Shown here: positions 1 through 7,625 of the stretch, one piece after another
Layout: the number at the start of each line of letters is the position of its first letter
Numbering within the stretch: the stretch's first letter is position 1
Origin: Planctomycetaceae bacterium
GTDB lineage: Bacteria > Planctomycetota > Planctomycetia > Pirellulales > Thermoguttaceae
Reading direction: 5' to 3'
Length of the DNA: 12,568 bases
Assembly: GCA_031274045.1 (NCBI GenBank)
Contig: JAISQS010000203.1
Span: 1 to 12,568, forward strand
Made by a program: the position numbers and the translations under genes
The notes under the pieces: model-generated
The model's database searches: none
The model's input: only the letters and a program-made list of their open reading frames with translations
What the model was told of the DNA's origin: nothing

Positions 1-434
1 GTTCGTTGGACATGGAATTGTTGTTGAAAGAGTTTCAAAAATTTTGGCGAAAACATTCGGATGTGTGGGCGTTGACATCGGATTATACTGAGGCGTTTCC
101 GCATTTATTGCTGATGGCTTTTTTGCAACGAATTACAAACGGTAACGGTCGAATTGAACGAGAGTATGCGGCTGGTCGCGGGCGTATGGATTTGTTTATT
201 GAATATGAGGGGCAATCATACATCATCGAGATAAAACTTATTCATGATTACGACACGTTAAAGGCAGTCAAAAAAGAAGGTCTTGAACAAATCCTTGAGT
301 ATCGTAACAAATTTGACAAAACGATTCCTTGTTATCTGATCATTTTCGACAGGCGCAGTGAGGACAAAAAATTACCTTGGGGAAAGCGGATTACTTGGAA
401 TATTGAAAACGGAGTTGTTGTTATAGGATGTTGA
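1..434 (+). CDS. PD-(D/E)XK nuclease-domain protein, C-terminal part (5' end outside window)
   Basis: The reading frame is open to the left edge (codon TCG at 3-5, then TTG at 6), so this is the C-terminal end of a longer protein, not a complete 142-residue gene. Counting from the TTG at 6, it shows the nuclease core: GRGRMD with Asp62, then YIIEIKL with Glu75 and Lys77 (the E-x-K pair), then Gln95 and Tyr99 in a Q-x3-Y motif. This arrangement and the EAFPHLLLMAFLQR stretch match, from memory, the PF08011-type nuclease domain usually found at the C-terminus of AAA-ATPase-like proteins of about 500 residues. The catalytic residues look intact. The role of that family is not well established; proposed links are to DNA processing or mobile DNA. 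It converges on the YfhO-like gene with a 140-bp gap. The ATPase half is inferred, not seen. Confidence 0.8.
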   Translation, partial: SLDMELLLKEFQKFWRKHSDVWALTSDYTEAFPHLLLMAFLQRITNGNGRIEREYAAGRGRMDLFIEYEGQSYIIEIKLIHDYDTLKAVKKEGLEQILEYRNKFDKTIPCYLIIFDRRSEDKKLPWGKRITWNIENGVVVIGC

Positions 435-574
435 ATTATGCTATAACGACAACGTAAAAAAGATACTTTTTATATTTTGGGAGTTCTGTTTGCTTCGTGC
501 GTGGTCTTTTCGCTTGCCCTCGACTCTTTGTACACAACAAAAAGTAAATATAACCCTGATGGTAACGGAATAAT

Positions 575-3166
575 TTACAGGGTATTCTTTGGTCTGGATT
601 CTCTGCATAAACGTACAAAAATAATTGCTAGTATGATTCCGATGCTTGAAATTATACAACCTAACTTGATTAACGGCGGATCGTATATCATTGTTATTTG
701 ATGTTTTCCTTTTGTTAGGTTGACGGCGCGGAAGATTTTTCGGACTTGTTTTATTTGGATTTCTTTCTTGCCGTCATAAGCTCGCCAGCCTGACCAATAT
801 TGCTCCGGTAATACAACTTGCGAATTACCTTCTGTAACCTCCACATTAAATATTATCCGATTCGGCTCGTACAAAATATAATCACAACAAACCGGATTTC
901 TTAACCGCCAAATAGATACCAAATCAGATACCGCAACAGAACACACATCACCAACACCACCTAACTCATCACGAATATTCTTTGACTCAATGTCAATCTT
1001 GTCGGCATCGAAATTAGGACTACACGCAAAAGAATTTGACTCCGCGATAATATACCGCACACCAAGTTGCTCCAAATGAAACGCAAATAACTCCGAAGAT
1101 AAACTTTCATCCGCAAACCGACTCTCCGTTTCAAGTTGTAATATTGCCGAATAATAGTCAGCCGGCATCATCGCACCACGAACATTCACCACACCAAAAC
1201 GATAAAAAAGCGGATAACGCGGCAACAACGTCAATTGCTCAAAATCCATAATTTCAGAAACACGATTCAACGACAACTCATTTTTAAAATGAGACGGATA
1301 AGGAATATTGAAACGATAAATCCTAATCGGCATGTTGCTGTTGCTGTTACTACTGCTGCTATTGTTGTTGAAAGCCGATACGTTCGTTTTGTTTTTAGCC
1401 GTTTGCAAATGATTGTCCGACTTGATCAAATCAGCAACAGACGATTCCAATGAGTTACTCCCAAGTGGAATCGAAATTAACAGCCGATTTTGCGCAACGA
1501 AAAGATCAACCGCCAAAAGAACAATCAATAACCAACCAAAGAAAAAACGCCGCGAACGATTATTACGCCAAATAAATTTTTTTGCAAAATCAATTTGACG
1601 ACGACCGATCAGAATATAATAGAATAACTCAAATAGGATAAGTATTATCGTTACAATAATAATTGAGCGAATCAGATTTATTGTTGCTGACGCGGAATCA
1701 AATAAACCAAACAGCGGATGATTCGCCCCGTGCAATCCGACACTTAAAATTACAGTGCCAAACGCGATTTGAATTATCACAGCAAGACGTAACCCAAACC
1801 GCACCAGTCGTGAAAATCTTGTACAACTTCGCAACCAATCAAAACCGACAGCCGCAAAAAATATAAACATCAGAGACGCAACCGTGAATAATTTTGCCGG
1901 ATACCGGAATGAATTGTACGCGGGCAAAAGCCTAAATAAATCGTAAATTAAAAACCTACTGCCAAAACCCGCAAACAAAAAAAGTATAAACAATATAAAT
2001 ATTGAAAACTTGAATCTATGGCGTTTCATTGCTTTCAATTGACCGTTTTTAATCGCCGATGTTATTGAGATACACATAAAAATTATCGCACAAATTGCAA
2101 ATATTGCAGGCAACAACCCGATATAAATTGACGATGTCCAGATACTTTTTTCATTCCAAAATAACGCCGGTAGATATGTATTGACAGGGAATAATCCGCC
2201 CCCCATCACCGCAAAAAAAATCTCAAATACACGACCAAAAGGAAGCGAAAAATTATTCACAAAAAAATCATGATCCACAATCACTCTGTCGGATTTTTGC
2301 CATAATTCTATTGACGGAAGAATCTGTATTGCCGAAAACATAAACGCAAATAAACCGGAAAGCAAAAAACAGATAATCGTCCCCAACTTATACCGCAAAG
2401 AAAACAGAAAAATTATCAATGCACAAATTACAGCGTTGTAAGCCGTTTGCGGATCGCCGCCAAGTACCATCATCGAAAGCGTAAATGCCAACGCAATAAT
2501 ATTGATCGGGGAACAGACAAATTGCTCGCAGCTCTTTTTTTGTGATAACGTAATTTGCGCCGCGTCAGTTTGTGCTGTGTCAATTTTACAATGATTGATA
2601 TCAACTTTGCCATCATTGCTATCACAATATCGTTGCGCTAATGTAGTCTTGCCGGATCGAAATTCAAACTTGCGCCGATACGTTATCACGATAATTTGCC
2701 TTAACGCCTCCGGTAACCATGCAGCACCAATCAGAAACGGCAGATTGTTAAATTGGAACAAGACTGCACCGCTCAATGAATAACTCAACGCGGCAAACGT
2801 TGCGGCGTTGCGGGACATTTGATTGATGCGGATGAATCTGTAGCACGTGATCAACGCGAGAAAAATATGAAACGCAACAAGAAACAAATACGCCAAATCA
2901 CGATTAACTCCAATAGTTGCAGCAAGAACAGCAATTAACATCACAGGATAAAAACAGAGCGATGTCGGATCGGCGGCAAAAGGTTGACCAAGATTTTCAT
3001 AGGGATTCCAAAGCGGAAACCGACCCAATGCCGCCTCGTCACAGATATACCAAAACAACGGACGATAAAAATGACCGCCATCACGAAACGCCGGAACACC
3101 AAAACCGGAACTCACACACAAAAATAAAAAAATTACCACAATCAAAAAAATATGATTGATTCGCAT
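575..3166 (-). CDS. YfhO-like GT-C membrane protein (putative lipid-linked sugar transferase)
   Basis: An 863-residue polytopic membrane protein. It starts with a membrane segment (about 5-23), followed by an extracytoplasmic loop with DGGHFYRP and LWNPYENLGQPFAADP (about 29-67), the usual start of YfhO and other GT-C glycosyltransferases. Many more hydrophobic segments follow to about residue 560. A soluble region of about 570-830 ends in EQYWSGWRAYDGKKEIQIKQ and FRAVNLTKGKHQITMIY, the characteristic YfhO C-terminal beta domain, and then one last membrane segment (about 833-851). Such proteins are thought to move sugars from polyprenyl-phosphate donors to extracytoplasmic acceptors. Two hydrophilic insertions look lineage-specific: about 165-218 (Cys/Gln/Asp-rich) and about 588-611 (Asn/Ser run). 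The ATG follows the TGA of the upstream GT2 gene with no gap, suggesting coupled translation and a shared pathway. Acceptor and sugar are unknown. Confidence 0.8.
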   Translation of the reverse strand: MRINHIFLIVVIFLFLCVSSGFGVPAFRDGGHFYRPLFWYICDEAALGRFPLWNPYENLGQPFAADPTSLCFYPVMLIAVLAATIGVNRDLAYLFLVAFHIFLALITCYRFIRINQMSRNAATFAALSYSLSGAVLFQFNNLPFLIGAAWLPEALRQIIVITYRRKFEFRSGKTTLAQRYCDSNDGKVDINHCKIDTAQTDAAQITLSQKKSCEQFVCSPINIIALAFTLSMMVLGGDPQTAYNAVICALIIFLFSLRYKLGTIICFLLSGLFAFMFSAIQILPSIELWQKSDRVIVDHDFFVNNFSLPFGRVFEIFFAVMGGGLFPVNTYLPALFWNEKSIWTSSIYIGLLPAIFAICAIIFMCISITSAIKNGQLKAMKRHRFKFSIFILFILFLFAGFGSRFLIYDLFRLLPAYNSFRYPAKLFTVASLMFIFFAAVGFDWLRSCTRFSRLVRFGLRLAVIIQIAFGTVILSVGLHGANHPLFGLFDSASATINLIRSIIIVTIILILFELFYYILIGRRQIDFAKKFIWRNNRSRRFFFGWLLIVLLAVDLFVAQNRLLISIPLGSNSLESSVADLIKSDNHLQTAKNKTNVSAFNNNSSSSNSNSNMPIRIYRFNIPYPSHFKNELSLNRVSEIMDFEQLTLLPRYPLFYRFGVVNVRGAMMPADYYSAILQLETESRFADESLSSELFAFHLEQLGVRYIIAESNSFACSPNFDADKIDIESKNIRDELGGVGDVCSVAVSDLVSIWRLRNPVCCDYILYEPNRIIFNVEVTEGNSQVVLPEQYWSGWRAYDGKKEIQIKQVRKIFRAVNLTKGKHQITMIYDPPLIKLGCIISSIGIILAIIFVRLCRESRPKNTL

Positions 3167-3922
3167 TCAGCGTCCCCGTATTCCAAGTTTTAATAATATG
3201 AAGATGGCATCAATTGCTTCCTTTTTATTGATTTTTGACGAACCAAATCGCCGCTCAACAAAAATGATTGGTACTTCGGTAATTGTTGCGCCTTGTTTTT
3301 TTAAGCGGAACAAGAACTCCTCCATAAAAGAATATCCATTCGATATTATCAAACTTCTATCAAAATTTTTCAGCTTTTCTAATTTGTAACAACGAAACGA
3401 ACCGCTGTTATCTTTGGTTTTCAGACCGAGCATAAGTTTTGCGAAAAGATTGATAGCATAACTCATCCAACGTCTGTGCATTGCCCATCCTTCGACTCCG
3501 CCGCCTTTGATGTATCGCGATCCGATGACTACATCGTAACCGTTTGGCGGTTCGTTTGCTTTTTGCCGCAATGCTTGTATAAATTTTGGCGGGTGGCTCA
3601 AATCCGCATCCATATTGATCAAGAACTCATAATCGTTTTTGACAGCGTATTCAATTGCATCAAGAATCGCCGTACCAAGTCCCAGCTTGCCCGCACGCTT
3701 TAACAACTTCAATCGCGGCTCCGTCCGTTGATGTTCCAACACCCAATCAGCCGTACCATCAGGCGAATTATCATCAACAACCAAGATGTCAACATCCGGC
3801 GCATACTCAAATATCTCACGCACAATTATCGGCATATTTTCAAGCTCATTGTAAGTCGCAAGCGAAATCAATGTCCGCCCAAGACTACGACTCGGTTCTT
3901 CTTTTTCTTTTAATTCTGACAT
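3167..3922 (-). CDS. Polyprenyl-phosphate mannosyl/glucosyltransferase, DPM1-type GT2
   Basis: A 251-residue family 2 glycosyltransferase of the dolichol-phosphate mannose synthase type. In order it shows TYNE (23-26), VVDDNSPDGT (48-57), INMDADLSHPP (102-112, with the metal-binding DAD), IGSRY (133-137), DNSGSFRCY (171-179) and VERRFGSSK (222-230). These are the nucleotide-sugar and metal-binding signatures of DPM1-like enzymes, which transfer a sugar from GDP-mannose or UDP-glucose to polyprenyl phosphate at the inner membrane face. No C-terminal membrane segment is present, so it is the soluble or peripheral form. The preceding 703-residue protein gene ends 71 bp upstream, and the YfhO-like gene begins directly after the TGA. 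The pair makes a plausible donor-synthesis and donor-use unit. No clear Shine-Dalgarno sequence precedes the ATG. The sugar specificity cannot be read from the sequence. Confidence 0.88.
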   Translation of the reverse strand: MSELKEKEEPSRSLGRTLISLATYNELENMPIIVREIFEYAPDVDILVVDDNSPDGTADWVLEHQRTEPRLKLLKRAGKLGLGTAILDAIEYAVKNDYEFLINMDADLSHPPKFIQALRQKANEPPNGYDVVIGSRYIKGGGVEGWAMHRRWMSYAINLFAKLMLGLKTKDNSGSFRCYKLEKLKNFDRSLIISNGYSFMEEFLFRLKKQGATITEVPIIFVERRFGSSKINKKEAIDAIFILLKLGIRGR

Positions 3923-3932
3923 AATATTATTG

Positions 3933-4027
3933 ATTTTTTATGCTATTGTTTTGGTGTGTTGAATAGTTTGTAAGTTATCGCAGCGATTATTTTTTACGGT
4001 ATTGTTTTAGAATTTTGCAAGTTATCT
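3933..4027 (-). repeat. 56-bp-offset degenerate duplication of the 3' end of the 703-residue gene
   Basis: Two similar stretches sit 56 bp apart, about 3933-3979 and 3989-4027. Both have ATTTTTTA at one end, TATTGTTTT inside and AAGTTATC at the other end. Read on the minus strand, the 4027 copy encodes the true C-terminus DNLQNSKTIP-stop. The 3979 copy, just past that stop, would read DNLQTIQHTKTIA-stop. It therefore looks like a decayed tandem duplication of the gene end. The offset is not a multiple of three, so it is not a simple read-through extension. Confidence 0.55.
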
Positions 4028-6105
4028 CTCATTCTCCAAAGTGACGGTGTTAGTATTGCGTTTATTCTGAATGTTAGTGTTTTGGAGTTGTTTGTGAATT
4101 TTGTGGTTGCGTTTATTCTTGCGTTTTGGCTTGTGTTTTCTGCGATGGTTTTTAGTTGTGTGAAGCGATTTGGGTTACCTGATTTTGCGTAGGATTTGCC
4201 TAATTCGTATGCGGAGAAGACAAAAAACATATCGTACACGGGCAACGTTTTCTCCACTCCGGCTATCGCGTCCAAAAAACGCCGTTCCTGCTCAACACGA
4301 TCACCGGCATCACAAACCGAATAACAAACCGCATCACCACGAACCGCAAGCAATATACTCAAACCATCACCACGCAACTTGTCCAACACCAAAAATCCAA
4401 TCGGCGAACTCCGCAATAATTCCGATAACTTTACCGATACACTCGTCAACTTAAATCCATAATCCTGACGATAATCTTTTCGCACATTCGCCGCGTAGAG
4501 ATCGGGAAATTCCTTTGACATCTGCGAAAAAGTAAGGTCAAACGCTTTTTGAAATCGTTCCCCTTCTGTGATTTTGAATGCGCCGATGAGTCCTTGTTCG
4601 TCTGACCATGTTGTTGCAATATCGAATTTACCGTTACGAATTGATCCGAGCAACCCCCAGTAATAACAGACTCCGATACGCCGCAACATAATCTCAAACT
4701 TGCGAAACTCACTCAACTTCTCTCTCGCCCCGACATCGCCGCCGCCAACATCACCATCCTCAATAATCTTCAATTCAGGTAAGTACAATTCACCCGAAAC
4801 ATCCAAGCCGTCATTTTTCGTTTCAATAATTCCCGTTTCGCCGGACACATTATTTTTGGACACAGTATTTTTGTTCGTTGGGTTATTTTGTGTTGCGGGT
4901 TTATTTGATTTTAGTTCGTTTCGTTCTTGTGCGGTCAAGAGATGTTGTCCGATGGTTTCGTCGAGTATTATTTCGTATTGAGTTTTTTCAAGTTGAGTAA
5001 GGTGTAGAGCAAAGTGAGTTCCAAAGATTGCGTTTTCGGGAACGTAAAAAGAGTGGAATGGGCTTGTGACGTTTTGGCGTTGTTGGAGTATTTTTTCTTT
5101 TTCGGTGTTTTGTTTTACGATTTCGATTTGTTTGATGACGTAGTCGTTATTTTCTTCGTCGTAAAAGAAGGAGTATTCGAGGAAGTCCGATTGTTCTGCA
5201 ATTGATCTGATTTGTCCGATTGAGAGTCGTGTTGTTGCTTTTTCGATAACGGTCTCTGCTTTTGACAAAGCCTCAATTTCAGCCAACGACAATGCCGCGC
5301 GGGTGGAGAGTTGCGGTAGGTTTGTCAGGTCGAAGCGGGCGGTGAAGATTGTATTTTTTTCTTTTTGTGCGGGGAGAAGTTGTGTCGGGTTGTCGGGCAA
5401 GCTGTCAAGTTGTAATTCTGTTGCAATAAAAACCCAGCCGTTATGTTTCTGTACGTAAAGCCGCCCGAGCGGCCAGCGTATCAAATCTTGTTTTATCGCG
5501 TATCGACCGTCTTCAAGTTTCTCAATATAACCCCCCTCCAACTTTTGAAAAATTTTACTGTCGGCATTGAGCGGCATGAAAGCAAGCGGATAATATAGCA
5601 AGCCGTCCGTTTGCAAAATTAGACCAAAAGGTTGTTTTGTGTCGAAATATTTGTTGACAAATTCCTCGTAGATTTTCAAAAAAGTATCAAGCACAATCGG
5701 CTCTTCTTGATTGCCGCGATCTTGCCGTATCTTCTCCGCAACAGTACGCGACACCCGCTTAAATTCAGCAAAACTAGTGAGCGAAACAACTATCACCGGT
5801 TTTAATTCCTGACCGTTATTTGAGAACAGGTTGATTGTTTTTATTGCCCGTTCAATCAATCGGTTCTCTTTGCCTTTCGTATTTCTCGTGTCATTTTCGT
5901 ACAATAAATCGTTGTCAATTTTATTATTCTTTTTTGCGTCTGTGTTATTGTTATTATTTTCGTTACCGACCCGATATGGTTCGTTTTTTTCCGCGTCCAA
6001 AATGCGTCGAATCAAACGCCGTATCGGTTGAGCCGAAACCGATTCCGCCAACTCCGAAAAAATAAACAACACAAAAATTACCATCAATAAATTTATAACC
6101 TTCAT
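3994..6105 (-). CDS. Secreted protein of unknown function, 703 residues
   Basis: I do not recognise the family. Residues 1-25 form a classical Sec signal peptide: Lys2, a hydrophobic core at about 4-17, and a probable cleavage after VSA (23-25). The mature protein begins with a basic stretch (PIRRLIRRILDAEKN) and an Asn/Asp/Lys-rich linker (about 48-82). A first folded-looking region follows at about 84-400, including PVIVVSLTSFAEFKR and GLILQTDGLLYYPLAFMPLN. A second Asn/Thr-rich linker covers about 398-432, and a second region covers about 433-640, starting VSGELYLPEL. There are no further membrane segments, so it should be periplasmic or exported. The ATG is well supported by an AGGAGA ribosome-binding site 7 nt upstream. 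The gene stands 71 bp before the DPM1-type gene and may be co-transcribed with it, but nothing in the protein itself indicates glycan chemistry. Confidence 0.8.
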   Translation of the reverse strand: MKVINLLMVIFVLFIFSELAESVSAQPIRRLIRRILDAEKNEPYRVGNENNNNNTDAKKNNKIDNDLLYENDTRNTKGKENRLIERAIKTINLFSNNGQELKPVIVVSLTSFAEFKRVSRTVAEKIRQDRGNQEEPIVLDTFLKIYEEFVNKYFDTKQPFGLILQTDGLLYYPLAFMPLNADSKIFQKLEGGYIEKLEDGRYAIKQDLIRWPLGRLYVQKHNGWVFIATELQLDSLPDNPTQLLPAQKEKNTIFTARFDLTNLPQLSTRAALSLAEIEALSKAETVIEKATTRLSIGQIRSIAEQSDFLEYSFFYDEENNDYVIKQIEIVKQNTEKEKILQQRQNVTSPFHSFYVPENAIFGTHFALHLTQLEKTQYEIILDETIGQHLLTAQERNELKSNKPATQNNPTNKNTVSKNNVSGETGIIETKNDGLDVSGELYLPELKIIEDGDVGGGDVGAREKLSEFRKFEIMLRRIGVCYYWGLLGSIRNGKFDIATTWSDEQGLIGAFKITEGERFQKAFDLTFSQMSKEFPDLYAANVRKDYRQDYGFKLTSVSVKLSELLRSSPIGFLVLDKLRGDGLSILLAVRGDAVCYSVCDAGDRVEQERRFLDAIAGVEKTLPVYDMFFVFSAYELGKSYAKSGNPNRFTQLKTIAENTSQNARINATTKFTNNSKTLTFRINAILTPSLWRMRDNLQNSKTIP

Positions 6106-6112
6106 TTTTTTA

Positions 6113-6118
6113 TCTCCT
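6113..6118 (-). promoter_or_regulatory. Shine-Dalgarno sequence of the 703-residue protein gene
   Basis: On the minus strand AGGAGA stands 7 nt before the ATG at 6105. It fixes that start. It is notable because the GT2, spoVG, ispE and hydrolase genes in this window lack a clear match. Confidence 0.75.
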
Positions 6119-6145
6119 AAATTAAAAAAACATCTTTATATTTTT

Positions 6146-6330
6146 ATGTGTGTTCTTTGTGCCTTCATGCACAACAAAAAAAGGTTTCGCACAAAGGCGC
6201 AAAGAACACGAAGGAAGAGAATTTAATTTTATTTTTGTACGTGCTTTCTTTGTGTTTTTTGTGCCTCCGTGTGCAACAAAAAAGTTGCGTACAAAGGCGC
6301 AAAGAACACGAATGGAGAGAATTTAATTTT
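6146..6330. repeat. Two palindromic repeats with an exact 100-bp period
   Basis: The identical stretch ACAAAGGCGCAAAGAACACG occurs at 6191-6210 and 6291-6310, followed in both copies by GAGAATTTAATTTTAT. Within each unit the left part (TGTTCTTTGTGCCTT in copy 1) is the imperfect reverse complement of the right part, around an AAAAAA loop, so each unit folds into a stem of roughly 25 bp. This resembles the dispersed 'ctttgtgcctttgtg' palindromes found in intergenic DNA of many environmental bacteria (from memory). They separate the 360- and 703-residue protein genes and could act as a bidirectional transcription or mRNA-end signal. Confidence 0.75.
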
Positions 6331-6348
6331 ATGATTGCCGGAAGTATC

Positions 6349-7425
6349 TTACCAATATAATTTGTAGTCGTTGATTGATTCGTAGATGTTTTTGTAATTG
6401 TAGTCCGGCTCGTCGATGGCAAAACGATCATTTTGCAATGTTAGAGATTGTATCCAACGTTGATGATAATCTACCGCAACAACAACCGCATAGATCATCG
6501 CAACAATCGAAACAATAGTCACCACCAACAACCAACCATTCACAACAGAAACAAGATCATTATTCCTGATTGCTTGTTGAACGTTTTGGTTTTTGTGTAT
6601 GTCGTCTTGGTCAATATGATGCGGCGGTTGTTTTGCGTGTGTGGCGTGCGGGTTTGTTGCGGAGTTTGAGTTTGGTTGGCTGGGTTTATCTGTCAAGAGA
6701 GCTTGCGGCAATGACGACAAATCGGGCGTTAAATTTGTAGGCGGATCCGGACGTTCGGCAAGCGGATCGGACAACGATTGAGTTCGGATAATGTCGGTAT
6801 TATGTTGATTGGTATCTGTTTTATCGGCAGCAATATTGTTGTTATTTTTATCGTTGCTGTTGCTGTTAATGTTGCTGTTGTTGTTAATGTTATAGTTGCT
6901 TGGCTCGTTGACGTTTGACTTGTTGCCGTTTGACTCTCTGTTGTAGCCGGCGTGTTGAATGATCTTTGTTGGAGAGTTTTCAATTTTGTCATCTTCGTTA
7001 CGCAATTTTGTAGACACAGTAGACGTATTCGGCGAACTGTTCGCAACGGTTTTTTTGGGCAAATGATGACTTGCTATTGCCGGTTGTTCTGCAAGTATCC
7101 CGCGCAACTCGTTTCCAAATTGGAGTTCGTTGTCGAGAGTAAATTGACTTTCGGGTTTTTTGATCACAACGGAAACCGACTCGTTTGCGCCGTTCTCGTG
7201 TGTGCCGTTCTTTGTGATATTGTCAGACGAATGCGGCGCTGGGGTGCGTTGCGTTTGCGAGGAAGATGACGGGAACGGCAAAGGCACAAGCCTCTTGCCG
7301 GTATACGCCGCAGAATCGGACGCAACCGCCGCCAAACTTGAAAAACACAAACAAAGACCAACCAATACAAAAACCGTAATCGTAAAAGTCCGGCTTAAAA
7401 AACCGATAAAATTTTTTGTCATCAT
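6349..7425 (-). CDS. Asn-rich membrane-anchored protein of unknown function
   Basis: No family recognised. About 358 residues from the ATG at 7425; a GTG two codons upstream (7431) is an alternative start giving 360. Numbering here is for the 360-residue form. A hydrophobic N-terminal segment (about 8-36, ending SSLAAVASDS) is a signal peptide or membrane anchor. Residues 37-295 are hydrophilic and low-complexity: Ser/Pro/Thr-rich first, then very Asn-rich at about 163-199, then Pro/Asp/His/Gln-rich. A single strong membrane helix (about 300-320, WLLVVTIVSIVAMIYAVVVAV) is followed by a roughly 40-residue charged tail with many Tyr and Asp. This suggests a long unstructured extracytoplasmic region held by a C-terminal anchor with a short cytoplasmic tail. 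The long open frame, the membrane features and placement between two minus-strand genes support a real gene; function is unknown. Confidence 0.65.
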   Translation of the reverse strand: MMTKNFIGFLSRTFTITVFVLVGLCLCFSSLAAVASDSAAYTGKRLVPLPFPSSSSQTQRTPAPHSSDNITKNGTHENGANESVSVVIKKPESQFTLDNELQFGNELRGILAEQPAIASHHLPKKTVANSSPNTSTVSTKLRNEDDKIENSPTKIIQHAGYNRESNGNKSNVNEPSNYNINNNSNINSNSNDKNNNNIAADKTDTNQHNTDIIRTQSLSDPLAERPDPPTNLTPDLSSLPQALLTDKPSQPNSNSATNPHATHAKQPPHHIDQDDIHKNQNVQQAIRNNDLVSVVNGWLLVVTIVSIVAMIYAVVVAVDYHQRWIQSLTLQNDRFAIDEPDYNYKNIYESINDYKLYW

Positions 7426-7459
7426 AATCACATATATAATGGTAAGAGTTTAAATTTCC

Positions 7460-7491
7460 AGCCGCAAAAAAATATTGATCATTTTGCGGCT
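7460..7491. terminator. 10-bp perfect stem-loop between queD and the Asn-rich protein gene
   Basis: AGCCGCAAAA (7460-7469) and TTTTGCGGCT (7482-7491) are perfect reverse complements around a 12-nt loop. The stem lies about 135 bp past the queD stop and just before the next minus-strand start. There is no strong T tract after the stem on either strand, so it may end or process a transcript rather than act as a classical intrinsic terminator. Confidence 0.45.
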
Positions 7492-7556
7492 AATTGTAAC
7501 GTTAAGTTTGTCGAGTGAACAGTCGGCAATTTTTAAACCGTTTGCTGTTGAAGTTC

Positions 7557-7604
7557 GCGGACTCGCGTTGTTGGTAGTATGCGGACTCGTGTTGTTGGTT
7601 TGTA
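7557..7604. repeat. 24-bp tandem duplication downstream of queD
   Basis: GCGGACTCGCGTTGTTGGT (from 7557) is followed immediately by GCGGACTCGTGTTGTTGGT (from 7581), two 24-nt units with few differences. They lie about 20 bp past the queD stop. No coding role is apparent. Confidence 0.6.
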
Positions 7605-7625
7605 TGGGTTTGTGTGCGGCGGCTT

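Noticed and set aside
553..583. ACCCTG/CAGGGT inverted pair as a terminator for the YfhO-like gene
   Set aside because: Only 6 bp of stem with a 19-nt loop, and it overlaps the stop codon; too weak to call.
477..701. Plus-strand open frame of 74 codons
   Set aside because: It overlaps the end of the YfhO-like gene on the opposite strand, has no recognisable domain and no ribosome-binding site.
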